From assembly GCF_932526225.1 (NCBI RefSeq), contig NC_064037.1, forward strand, positions 5,166,703 to 5,230,702: DNA of 64,000 bases, read 5' to 3'. Positions 48,901 through 60,071 of this stretch are shown here, in pieces (the first letter of the stretch is position 1; each line of letters opens with the position of its first letter). The stretch comes from Nematostella vectensis. Lineage: Eukaryota > Cnidaria > Anthozoa > Actiniaria > Edwardsiidae. The position numbers and the translations under genes were made by a program. The notes below the pieces were generated by a model, which saw only the letters and a program-made list of their open reading frames with translations, had not been told where the DNA came from and searched no databases.

Positions 48901-51900
48901 ACAAAATGCGAGAAGCAGAGAGAGCTCAGCTGACTCAACTCACACTACAGAGTAACGCAGCCATAAAAGAGTTACAGAGAAAACATGAAAAGGTCAGTTG
49001 AAACTTGCACTAGAGTACTCACAGATTACTAGAGTACTTCCGTGTTTTGCATTAGTATCTTACTTCTATACAGTACAGAGTCGGTTCAAGTTATGAAGCG
49101 AGATAAAGACTACACCAGAGTGTGGATGTGATAGCCCCTTGTTGGAATTAAAACTTTTTCTTATCTATCACAAATTTAGGGTGAAAGAATTTTGAAGTTG
49201 TCTGAGATGTGTCGCAAGCTGGAGACAGAACAGGAGAAGGTGTTGCCATTCTATGCTTCCTCCCTCGGTGTCGATGAAGAGGAGGATGTAGCGGCTGCAA
49301 TGCAGGAGGCACCCTCTGAACCACTGGCAGAGGTATGGTTGGTACAAATAGGCTGTTTAGCTATTAAACAGCTCAAAGTTAGAACCACTAGTAGAGGTAA
49401 GGTTGGCACAAATAGGCTGTTTAGCTATTAAACAGCTCAAAGTTAGAACCACTAGTAGAGGTAAGGTTGGCACAAATAGGCTGTTTAGCTATTAAACAGC
49501 TCAAAGTTAGAACCACTAGTAGAGGTAAGGTTGGCACAAATAGGCGGTTTAGCTATTAAACAGCTCAAAGTTAGAACCACTAGTAGAGGTAAGGTTGGCA
49601 CAAATAGGCTGTTTAGCTATTAAACAGCTCAAAGTTAGAACCACTAGTAGAGGTAAGGTTGGCACAAATAGGCTGTTTAGCTATTAAACAGCTCAAAGTT
49701 AGAACCACTAGTAAAGGTAAGGTTGGCACAAATAGGCTGTTTAGCTATTAAACAGCTCAAAGTTAGAACCACTAGTAGAGGTAAGGTTGGCACAAATAGG
49801 CGGTTTAGCTATTAAACAGCTCAAAGTTAGAACCACTAGTAAAGGTAAGGTTGGCACAAATAGGCTGTTTAGCTATTAAACAGCTCAAAGTTAGAACCAC
49901 TAGTAGAGGTAAGGTTGGCACAAATAGGCTGTTTAGCTATTAAACAGCTCAAAGTTAGAACCACTAGTAAAGGTAAGGTTGGCACAAATAGGCTGTTTAG
50001 CTATTAAACAGCTCAAAGTTAGAACCACTAGTAGAGGTAAGGTTGGCACAAATAGGCTGTTTAGCTATTAAACAGCTCAAAGTTAGAACCACTAGTAAAG
50101 GTAAGGTTGGCACAAATAGGCTGTTTAGCTATTAAACAGCTCAAAGTTAGAACCACTAGTAAAGGTAAGGTTGGCACAAGTAGGCCGCTTTGCTATATAA
50201 ACAGCTGAAAGTTAGAACCACTGGCAGAAGTTATGGACCACTGGTGGAGGTATGAACAGCACAAGTAGGCCAAACAGCTATTAGGAAGCTAACAGTTAGT
50301 GCCAGTGATGGAAGTATTTAATACAGGGCTTCTGGAATTACGCGGAAAAAAACTCAAAATTACGCGGGATTATTTGCTAAATTACGAGGAAAATCAATCA
50401 TTACGCGCTAAATTACGCGGGATTTTGCAATACATTTTTCTTTAAAAATCAAAATTTTGCGGGATTCTTTACTGAATTACGCGCTAAATTACACGGAATA
50501 TCAACTGTTGCGCCCAAACTACATTTTGTACCGAAGGAAAACAAGAAATAACTTGAAAAGGTTTATTTTTTGCGTGAATATATCTTAGGCGTGTTTTAAT
50601 TGGCTCCTAGCCACCAGCCAATTAAAAAAGGTATTTTATTATCAGTCCTAGGTCTTCGCGATTTAGCAAAGAACGCCTAGCCGTTTTATTTGTTTTCGAA
50701 ATTAAGTTCGAAATATCGCACTCTTACGAAGAATATCTGTCTTTTTTTACGAGAAATAGACGTAAAAACCCTCAAAGAACACATCAGCTGTGCACTTAAA
50801 TGTTTTGTCTTTCAAAATTTAGCCAAATTACGCGGGATTATGCGGAAATTTGGAGATTACGCGGATTACGCGGAGGAAGGCAAATTACGCGCTTCCGCAC
50901 AAGCGCGTAATTCCAGAAGCCCTGTTAATAGTTGTTAGTACCCCTCTACAAGAAAAATATTATTTTTTCTTCAGGTTTTGCATGAATACTCATCCTTAGA
51001 GAATTTCTGGAAGCGCTACAATAAGGTTTGTGTTATTATCACACATGTTTTTTTTGTAAATGTGAAATAAACAATAAAGAAATATCATGGTCAATACCTA
51101 CTCAATGCATCAATGCTGTTATATTAATGTGCCAACCTTGTGAACAGGTTCTTCTTGACAAGCTTGCATTGGATAAAGAAAAGCACACTTTACTACAGGA
51201 GAATCAGCAGCTAAGAGCTATTCTCAAGCAATACCTGGATGGTATGTATGATGTTGGTGTTATATTGTACCTGGATGGTATGTATGACATTGGAGTTGTA
51301 TTGTACCTGGATGGTATGCATGACATTGGTGTTGTATTGTACCTGGATGGTATGTATGACATTGGTGTTGTATTGTACCTGGATGGTATGTATAACATTG
51401 GTGTTGTATTGTACCTGGATGGTTTGTATGACATTGGAGTTGTATTGTACCTGGATGGTATGTATGACATTGGTGTTGTATTGTACCTGGATGGTATGTA
51501 TGACATTGGTGTTGTATTGTACCTGGATGGTATGTATGACATTGGTGTTGTATACCTGGGTGGTATGTATGACATTGTAGTTGTATTGTACCTGGATGGT
51601 ATGTATGACATTGTAGTTGTATTGTACCTGGATGTTATGTATAACATTGGTGTTGTATTGTACCTGGATGGTATGTATGACATTGGTGTTGTATTGTACC
51701 TGGATGGTATGTATGACATTGGTGTTGTATTGTACCTGGATGGTATGTATGACATTGGTGTTGTATTGTACCTGGATGGTATGTATGACATTGTAGTTGT
51801 ATTGTACCTGGATGGTTTGTATGACATTGGAGTTGTATTGTACCTGGATGGTACATATGACATTGTAGTTGTATTGTACCTGGATGGTATGTATGACATT

Positions 51901-53468
51901 GTAGTTGTATTGTACCTGGATGGTATGTATGACATTGGTGTTGTATTGTACCTGGATGGTATGTATGACATTGGTGTTGTATTGTACCTGGATGGTATGT
52001 ATGACATTGGTGTTGTATTGTACCTGGATGGTATGTATGATGTTGGTGTTGTATTGTACCTTGATGGTATGTATGACATTGGTGTTGTATTGTACCTGGA
52101 TGGTACACATGACATTGTAGTTGTATTGTACCTGGATGGTATGTATGACATTGGTGTTGTATTGTACCTGAATGGTATGTATGACATTGTAGTTGTATTG
52201 TACCTGGATGGTTTGTATGACATTGGTGTTGTATTGTACCTTGATAGTATGTATGAGATTGGAATTATACTGTTGTGTCAACATTATTGCTTATGCCACA
52301 ACTGCATCAAAAGGGAGTGGTAGTACAGCATGTCTATGACGCTGATACCTCGTATTTAAATTGAGTCCTTTGTTCTTTCAGGTATTTCAGTAAACGATGA
52401 AATTCTCAGCAATAATAACCCACTTTTCATTGTTAATAGCAAGACCAATGTCAAGTAAGTTAAAAGATAAAAGTACCTAAACTATTTACCTACTTTACTC
52501 CCCCATGACCACCAAATGCCCCCAAACGTTTTACCCCTTTCACTCCTAAGCCCTTATAGTCTGAAAGACCCTTTTAACTTACCCTGCTAGCAGAGCTTTC
52601 TTCCTGTTTGTTTCTATCAGTTGACTTATCCGTGTCGCAAGTCTGTTCTTTTGCGTCTTCGTTTGTACAAACAAACGAGAACGCAAAAGGACAGACTCGC
52701 GACACGGATAAATGAACTGATTGAAACAAACAGGAAGAAAGCTCTGCTAGCAGGGTACTTGTAACTCATTATATCATCGAAAATTTAGAACATTTCGATT
52801 TTCTAGCGAATTTGCATTAACTTGCGTTTGGTGGCCTTACTGTATGAGAGGCAAGTGAATGCAAGTTGGCAAAACTGTGATTAAATTTTGAACATGTCAA
52901 AATATCGGCACAAATCAACACTAATCAAAGTTGATGGCGAAACGAAATCCCATTGCAACAGTAGCATTGCGACCACTTGCGCTTCATTTGGCAGGACTCA
53001 ACTCTAAAGATAATTTTTCCTTGAAGGCTGGAAACTTCTGCCTTCTTTTGGGGCAGCAGTTGTTTTACTAATTGTTTGGAGCTTTGAATAGGGTGTGTGT
53101 GTGTGTGTGGGGGGGGGGTTCTTTTAACTGTTTCTCTTAACCGTTTACCCATAAGAAAGGTCAAGAATTAAGGCTCTATTTACATGAAAATAAACCTCGC
53201 GCACCATACTAGCCAAATTCCCTATCTGAACATCGAAAACAAAGTGACAACCGATCGCACTAACACAGTACGGAGGTTGAAGTAACAAAAAATTAAAATG
53301 GTCCTCATGGTGTTTCGACATACTTCGCACATCCCAAACCTCCCAGGGTCTTTATTTTCACTACGTCTTATCCGTTTCAGGTTATCTATTCCTGTCATGG
53401 ATCCCAGAATCAAGAGATCTGGCCCAACAGTTGTGGAAGCGGCACATGTCATCAAGCACACAATCTAG
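45986..53468 (+). CDS. DRC2: Dynein regulatory complex subunit 2 (CCDC65), 14 exons
   Basis: Exons are 45986-46129, 46253-46334, 46424-46594, 47254-47338, 47488-47626, 47981-48055, 48296-48418, 48667-48744, 48852-48992, 49180-49332, 50975-51025, 51148-51241, 52382-52454 and 53381-53468. They join to 498 residues; human CCDC65 has 484. The lysine-rich start is followed by near-continuous coiled coil. Family landmarks are [87 protein letters not shown] and [10 protein letters not shown]. The protein is part of the nexin-dynein regulatory complex base plate on axonemal doublets in motile cilia, with DRC1 and DRC4. Introns 10 and 12 hold tandem arrays that copy the adjoining exon ends and splice donors. 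Intron 10 also holds a hAT-like element and intron 13 a long palindrome. Confidence 0.96.
49318..50235 (+). repeat. 64-bp tandem array of the DRC2 exon 10 end plus splice donor
   Basis: From 49333 the units step exactly 64 bases, thirteen in a row to 50165, followed by one or two decayed copies. Each unit ends with agaaccactagtagag/gtaagg, which mirrors the real exon end tgaaccactggcagag/gtatgg. Within each unit, gctgtttag precedes 36 bases that end at the donor. Those 36 bases read [12 protein letters not shown] in the frame that the exon would need. Confidence 0.95.
50324..50924. mobile_element. hAT-like non-autonomous element in DRC2 intron 10
   Basis: Perfect 21-base inverted ends start with cagggcttctggaattacgc (50324-50344 and 50904-50924). 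They are flanked by a 6-base direct repeat, ttaata (50318-50323 and 50925-50930). CAGGG ends suggest hAT, though hAT normally makes 8-base duplications. The interior repeats attacgcgggatt-like strings and encodes nothing. Confidence 0.75.
51232..52266 (+). repeat. 36-bp tandem array of the DRC2 exon 12 end plus splice donor, about 29 copies
   Basis: The real exon ends TACCTGGATG/GTATGT at 51241/51242. The unit tacctggatg/gtatgtatga followed by cattggtgttgtattg is repeated about 29 times, with one 3-base deletion near 51550. Most copies keep the full GTATGT donor; some have GTTTGT or GTACAT. The reading frame of exon 12 stays open through the whole array, as [12 protein letters not shown] repeated. 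Two frames on the other strand are open too, so openness alone does not show coding. Confidence 0.96.
52581..52756. mobile_element. 176-bp near-perfect palindrome (foldback element) in DRC2 intron 13
   Basis: The left arm accctgctagcagagctttc... at 52581-52668 is inverted at 52669-52756 with few mismatches and almost no loop. It contains no coding. The RNA would form a hairpin of about 85 base pairs. Confidence 0.85.
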
Positions 53469-53528
53469 GCTGCTCAATTTAGAAGAGGGAGGTGTAAATA
53501 GTAGATATGTTAGATTTTTATCCTTGTA

Positions 53529-53534
53529 AATAAA
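53529..53534 (+). terminator. Poly(A) signal of DRC2
   Basis: AATAAA lies 60 bases after the DRC2 stop codon at 53466-53468, at a good distance for cleavage before the convergent CAP gene. Confidence 0.65.
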
Positions 53535-53944
53535 AGGAGTGCTATTATCGGTTGTTAATTCATATTATTGATGGATCAGTTCACCGTCCTGGGCCATCGT
53601 GAACGATTTCAAAAATTGTTCACGATAAGAGTAGATACAGAGGGGGATTTTTATAGCAAGTTTATAAGGGTGCTTAAAAAAATTGGAGAAAAATCGATAA
53701 ATAACCCCTTGGAGACCCCTATAGAAACTACAAAATAAACATTGATTGATTGATTTCCCATGTTTAATGACCATTCCTTTGATGTTCCACCCACACCTAG
53801 TAATTTTACCCGCGTTTTACTGGTTTATCCCAAATACTTATTATTCTATGAATATAATTGCAACTATCAGCTCTAACAACCCTACAGACACCACATCAGT
53901 TGATTTAATCTTTTGCTAATTCACTCATCAATAATTAGTGTGAT

Positions 53945-56900
53945 TTATGATAAAGGTTTGACATTTTCATCGTAGTGAGACTGGCCCTTTACGTTGCCTG
54001 CTGTTCGGTAACGTGCCACGATGTAAGTCTTGGTCCAGCCACCGACAATGGCCTTGGCCACGCCAACACCCACTTCAGTGGTTGACTTCCACACAATCTG
54101 CATACGCAATAGAGTAGACAGTATTCGGTTGCTTTTTTATCTTATGTCAACTTTCTGACGTGACAATGATGACACCCTGATGTGACAATCATGGCACGTG
54201 ACAATAATTTTCTGACGTGACAATGATGACACCCTGATGTTACAAAAATGTTCTGACGTGACAATGAAGACACCCTAATGTGACAATAATTTCCTGACGT
54301 GACAATGACATCTTGATGTGACAATAATTTTCTGACGTGAAAATCATGACACCCTGATGAGACAATTTTTAAACGTGACTGATGACATCCTGATGTGACA
54401 ATAATTATCTGACTTGACAATGTTCTGACGTGACAATGATGACGTCCAGATGTGACAATAATTTTCTGACGTGACAATCATGACATCCTGATGTGACAAT
54501 AATTTTCTGACGTGACAATGATGACACCCTGATGAGACAATTTTTAAACGTGACTGATGACATCCTGATGTGACAATAATTATCTGACGTGACAATAATA
54601 ACACCCTGACGTGACAAGCATTGCACTTGACGTGACAATTATGGCAAGCTGTGAAAATCATGACAACGTTACGTGACAATCACGAGAACCCGATATGCCC
54701 TCCCCTTTTCGTGAAAAACCTAATAACACTAGGGGACTTGTGCTAAGAGATCACGTGACCTTTCTTGGTGGCAAATTCAAACCAAAATAATAACAGAAAT
54801 GACTGCGCCCGTCACCAGAGAACTACGAAAAAATAAAATCTAAAAAAAAAATTAACCCTTTCTGAAAAGAAAGTTCTGGCCTTTTTCTTAAGCGCTGAAT
54901 AAGTTGCTTGCGTTGTTCTTATTTTGCCGCTAAAAGCCTGAGCGCGCTCTCTTGCGTCCCCTAGCATGAGGTCTAAATTGCTACCCAGATAGTCGAGTGA
55001 TCTATTAGCGCCCTAGGTATTTTTGTTTGCTACGTCCGTACCTGTGTAAAGTGTCCAATAGCGCCCCCTGGGTGGTTAGTGTAGCGTGTGTAGTCGTAGT
55101 TATCAATTTCGCTGTACCTACAAATAAAAAAGCTCGAAAGATCGGCTATTCCATCACACGCCTTTTTCTTACCAATAACCCTTGTAATTCACTTCACCGT
55201 ATACAGATCAGTTTAATAGCCCCTGTACAGATTAAGTACATTGGTTTGGCTGAAAGTGAATTATAAAATCTGATACTTGAGTATTAGGGTCCATTTTACC
55301 CCCTCTTTTTGGCTTTTAGCACATAACGTCTTGTAAAATGGGCCCTAATACTCAGGAGAGATCCCAATAAAAAGACAATAATAAAAGTGAGTCCACTATG
55401 AAGTCTATTTCCTTTAATTTTCCATTTTTGCTTACTATACAAATTCTCTTACGTACTAGAATACAAACTGAGTGCTTGGGTCACCTGTGGGAACGGCCAC
55501 TGCGTTCTTTGTTTCGATTCGTCTGCGACTAAAAGGCTAATTTATATTTTCGCAGCGGAAACTTCAAAATAGTATCGAAAAGGCAGCGACGCAGATCGAC
55601 TGTTGAAAACAGTGTTTTGTACACAAGGGAATATTAGAGAATTGCTTGGGATTTGTTTACAACAACAACGCCAAAAAAAATGTGATTGAAAATAAAATTC
55701 AAAAACCGCGAGCGCTCGTTTGATATGGCGCGCGTAAAAATAACGAAACCTGAAAATATTTTGCCTCAAAATCTTTCAAGGCAGGCGCGTCCTTGTTTAA
55801 CTTCAAATTCAAAGATGAGAAATCGTAGCAATTTCTTAGCTATCTAAACCGAGTGAAAACGGCCGGGACTTCGGACTCTGCAGCCATCTTGTTTTGAAGA
55901 TAAACATCTGATAATTTATGCTTATTTATTACACCCAGAAATCATGGGTGTCACGTGACCGGCCGATCCCAGGACCATTTCCTGCCGACCCAAATAACAT
56001 GGAAGGGAGAGGGCCCTGTGAACGAGGTTGAGCTGAGTCGCACTTTTCCTCTTAAAAGCCAAAGGTCCCGGGTTTCGACGAATCCGGTTTAGATCAGTAT
56101 GTCATTTTTTATAGGAAACCAGGTATAAAAACCTGCTCCTCTCTCTTTAGAGACTATTAAGTAAATAAACCCCTTCTGGCGGCTGGGATATCGGCGGATA
56201 ATGTCCAAGGATGAGAAATGGTGCGAAAAATAAACAGTTGGCCAAGAAGCGAAGCTTCGAGGGCAACTGTGAAATTCTGAGGACATCCGGCGGATAAAAT
56301 AGCGTTGTACAACGCGTGGATAGAAGGCTGGATAACCATCCGCTAAATAGCCATCATTTACCACTAAATGGCTTCCCGTTTCCATGGTAAATATGTAAAG
56401 CGCGCGCTGTTTTTCCTTCAAACAAAATGGCGACGGTTGAAAAAGCCACTAAAAGTGCCAGAAAACAAACAGTTTATCGAGGCAAAGTAGATGTAAACCA
56501 TGGAATGATCACAGGGGATAGTGTTTAGCTTTTCCCGTCTTTGTGAGTCACATTTCTCGACAGAACGGACAATATAGTTTGATTCCAGTCCTGCCAGAGC
56601 TGCATGTACCTAAGTTCGTAGTTCATTGTAAATTTACCAACTGTAAAATTCATCGTTTGCATGTGTTTCAACTTTCACTGCGTCTAAAATTAATCTAAAT
56701 TCTGACGAAACAATTTGAAAGCAAGACGCCGTTTTGTTTTTTCATCACTTTTATTCGGTGGATAAGATTTTATCCGACCTCTATCATCCGGATAACTTTA
56801 ACCGCTGGATAACTTTTATTCGGGCTTTGTGCAACCGAATCACGCAACTCGGATAACTTTTATCCGCTATAAGGATTTAACCGGTGGATAAGACTTATCC

Positions 56901-59900
56901 AGGATTTGTGCAACCGGCCCCTGCCATCCTATATCTCATGCGCGCACACTTGACATGGCATTGTTTTGCGTTCCTCAGTTCCACGCGCATAAGCGCACGC
57001 TATTTTTGTTCAAAAACTGTTGAGACGCACGCGCGTAAATGAACTTACATGTTTTTTTTTGTCTTTGGATTTTGTGACGATAACTTGAATCTTCATAAAA
57101 TACACGAGTTTGACAAAAAATAGGCTATGTTAGGCCACCAACGGTACTAAAATAACGTTCCGAACTCCTTCGTTTTTTGTTTTTATTGCGAATCTAACGT
57201 TTACAGCCGATTTTTTTTTATTCTACGTTTTTTTTGGTTAAACTCATCAAGAATTATCTAATTCTGAAAATATTAAAAATATAGATAATTTTAAATCACC
57301 GCTCTTTAGCGTATTTCAGCTTCATTGTTGGTGCTAGATTACGTTATTGTTTTAATCTAGCGTTGTGGTAGCGTTTGAGTATGAGCCCTTACGAACATGG
57401 CAATGGTACTTACCACGAATCGACAGCGTCTTGGCACGTCGAGACTGTACCCGAAGTCGTTTCCTTATTGTACAAGTTCTCTCCGTCAGACGTGTCGGAG
57501 TGAACGAAGTTTTGAGTCTGGGCGAGTTTCAATGCGTATGCGGCAGCTTCGGTGGCCATGTCCGCATTCCAGGAAAGATTCGGGGTGTTTTGATGGAGTG
57601 CCCGCTTATTGTTATGGGCACCCAAACATTCAGAAGAGACGACTGTTGAAAGCAATATAATCACCATCAACATATTTTGGATTCCATCTAACCTTTTTTG
57701 CAGGGGAAATTTTTAGCACAATGTCTGCGATACTTTATGCATTTCCCAGAAGAAAGATAAAATACTTGAAAGGTTATACAGTCGAAGCCCGCACAATGGA
57801 CAACCCTTGGGAACTGAAAATTGTGGTCGTTAACAGAGCTGCTCGTACGAGAGCGGTAGCTCAGAGCTTCGACTGTATTTCAAATAAGATTGTACTAGAG
57901 AATGTATGTCGTAATTCAAAGTATGGTAAACGGGTAACGTTTTCATGGCTGTATCCTTCAAAACTACGGTATCGAATAACCGCGCCTGCCGCAATCTTCT
58001 GTTTTTGTTTTTTTTTATGAATGTGTACAATAACCTAATAGTTAACTTCTAAGGTTCGGTGAACATTAGGTCTATGCGTCCCAACACTTCTCTTCTCGGG
58101 GATTCATATTTTAACCATATTGTATTAATCTTGTAGAAACATTTCATTATAAAAACCTGATTTTCCTCCTACGCAGAGACTTGGGATAGTGTTTCTGTAA
58201 GCTTGAATGTTCTAGAACTTTTTTTAGAGATCATGTTATAGTTTGATGGTGAGGCAATAATAACTCAGAGGTTGGCGTTCACTTTATTCAAACTGACCTG
58301 CGACGTTTGACGGTGGCGGTGGTGGCGGTGGCGGCGTCGTTGGTGGTGCTGTGGATATTGAAGCACGCAACATTAGAAATTAGAAATAGAAATGATCGGC
58401 TTTACTGCAATTGTTTAACCTGAAGGAAGAAAGGGGAAGTGCTCTAGAGAACAAACAAGTGCTGTTTGGATACCTGTGGTGCTAGGTGTGTTTGGATATC
58501 TGTGGTGGTGTATAGGTGTGTTTGGATACCTGTGGTGGGGTACTAGGTGTGTTTGGATACCTGTGGTGTGGAATTTGTGATTGTGCCCACCTTCGCATAT
58601 TTCGCAAGCAGCTTGGCAATTGCTCATCATAAAGTCATGGTAAATAGATCCACTATGGCAGTATCCGATCGCGGCCCAGCTATTGCAGCCACTTACGTCG
58701 GCTGAGGAGCAAACTACAGAGAACAGAACATGAAAAAAATATGGAACACCCTGATGTTGCTGTGCGACGCGCGCTACCGTGGCCACCTTGACAGCATTGT
58801 GAAGTAAACCATTTTAAAGCAAAGAGGATACGAACAACGGACTGATTGACATGAGTTTCACTAGCCAACCAGCGTGGCAAAGAAATGCTTGCGTGTACAT
58901 CAGAACGGCGAATTCCTACTCCTATTAAAACTTTGTCTTGGTGACCACGGAAGCGCGCGTCGCTCTATAAAACTTTGTCTTGGTGGTCACGAGGTAGCGC
59001 GCGTTGCTCTATAAAGGTACGTCGCTCTATAAAAATACGAGCAGCAAAATCAACTTTTGTGGCAGCATTGCTGTGAAAAAAGTTTGTAAGTGACGTTGCT
59101 TGTTTTACTACCGGCGCGCTAACTTTTGTCGCAGCAAATTTTTTGTTGCAAGTTGAAAACGTTTGCTGCAGAAAGTAGAAGATGGTTCTACTTTTTGCAA
59201 CAAAACTCGGAGATGTAGCCCGTATTACTACATCAACCCAACTTGTCTCGCAGCAAAAAGACGCCAGGCATACGCAAGCAGCTGCAATAAGGTTTGTAAT
59301 CGGTTGAACGAAAGTCACACATCAAGTGTCAAGGAGGAAAACGATGGCAGATCAACAGCAAGTCTTTCTTTTGCTGCGACAAAAGTTTGTGCGCCGGTTG
59401 TAAAACGCGCAACCTCGCCTTTGAACTTGTTTTGAAAATGCTGCCACAAAAGTTGTACGATTTTGCTGCTCGTATTACCCTACCTTAAAACTTTTTCTTG
59501 ATGGCCACGGTAGCGCGCCTAGCATGATAAAACTTTGTCTTGGTGGCCACGGTAGCGCGCGCCGCATGGTTAAGTTTGTCTTGGTGGCCACGTAGCGGAA
59601 CGCGCATCGCATGGTAAAACTTTGTCTTGGTGGCCGAGATAGCATACGAGTCCTTGGGAATTAAGAACAGAACTGTTTTATGGAACTTTATATAATCTGA
59701 CATCTTATAATTTGTTAACTCTTTGTTATCTTTGAGATTCTATCAAACGCTATTTCATGAAAGCAAGCCATTCTACTTTTAATGAGAATATTTTGATAAT
59801 AATTTGTCTGATCAATGAAATATAAAAAAAAAACTTCGCCTCTAGATAGTTATTTGAGATTTTTTCTCATAATTTACGCATCCAATATCAAATAAACTAT

Positions 59901-60071
59901 AACAAAAGAGTGGTTGACATGTTTTTTTTTTTTCATATAAACCGTGATCTTCATCGATGTGGTTCGTATATACGTACCTGATCGCTTCATTTTTGCGAGT
60001 TGTGCGCTTGGCATCGCGACGCACACAGCAACGAGCGTGAGGGAGATGACCAACATATTCGGCATAGCCAT
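53945..60071 (-). CDS. Secreted ShKT-domain plus CAP-domain protein, 6 exons
   Basis: Exons in transcript order are 60071-59978, 58713-58591, 58348-58298, 57642-57414, 55117-55042 and 54097-53945, joining in phase to 241 residues. Residues 1 to about 24 are a signal peptide (hydrophobic core LVISLTLVAVCVA). Exon 2 encodes one six-cysteine ShKT domain. Exon 3 is a proline-rich linker. Exons 4-6 encode a CAP/SCP domain of GAPR-1/PR-1 type with AHNNKR, GENLY, WYSEI, GHFTQIVWK and the VARYRTAGN end. The two histidines and two glutamates of the CAP cavity are present. Exon 2 could instead end at 58561 with the same phase. ShKT domains occur in cnidarian channel toxins and in many harmless secreted proteins and enzymes, so toxicity cannot be inferred; digestive, matrix or venom roles are all possible. 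Confidence 0.9.
54140..54690. repeat. About 41-bp minisatellite in CAP gene intron 5
   Basis: Roughly a dozen degenerate copies of ctgacgtgacaatgatgaca plus ccctgatgtgacaataattt. TGACGTGA, a CRE-like half palindrome, recurs in nearly every copy. It begins about 40 bases upstream (minus strand) of the exon 6 acceptor but does not contain that junction. Confidence 0.85.
55960..56930. mobile_element. Decayed TIR transposon region in CAP gene intron 4
   Basis: Many ggataa/ttatcc half-palindromes occur at 56160-56350 and 56750-56910, and the right end reads gtgcaaccggcccctg, a common TIR style. Between them a 33-codon frame, 56427-56528 (+), opens in a good start context (aaaATGG) and reads MATVEKATKSARKQTVYRGK at its start. 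It may be the remnant of a transposon protein or nothing. Confidence 0.35.
58445..58591 (-). repeat. 26-31-bp repeats carrying a possible CAP exon 2 splice donor
   Basis: On the minus strand, cacag/gtatccaaacacacct occurs four times after the ShKT-coding part, once with the donor changed to cacag/atatcc. The first copy (58561/58560) is an alternative, phase-compatible donor for exon 2, 30 bases after the donor that I chose (58591/58590, GAAG/GTGGGC). Confidence 0.7.
58771..59640. mobile_element. Nested MITEs with multiplied ends in CAP gene intron 1
   Basis: Bases 58771-58958 are a relative of the MITE at 35009-35204. Its right end (aactttgtcttggtggccac...gcgcg) then recurs in tandem at about 58970-59005 and three to four times at 59487-59640. 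Between these repeats, 59033-59477 is a second element with about 40-base inverted ends (aatacgagcagcaaaatc and gattttgctgctcgtatt), so it inserted into the end array. No coding. Confidence 0.65.

Noticed and set aside
51204-52284. Two long open frames on the minus strand across the 36-bp array (about 340-360 codons)
   Set aside because: They are translations of a stop-free tandem repeat and have no start context, homology or separate promoter.
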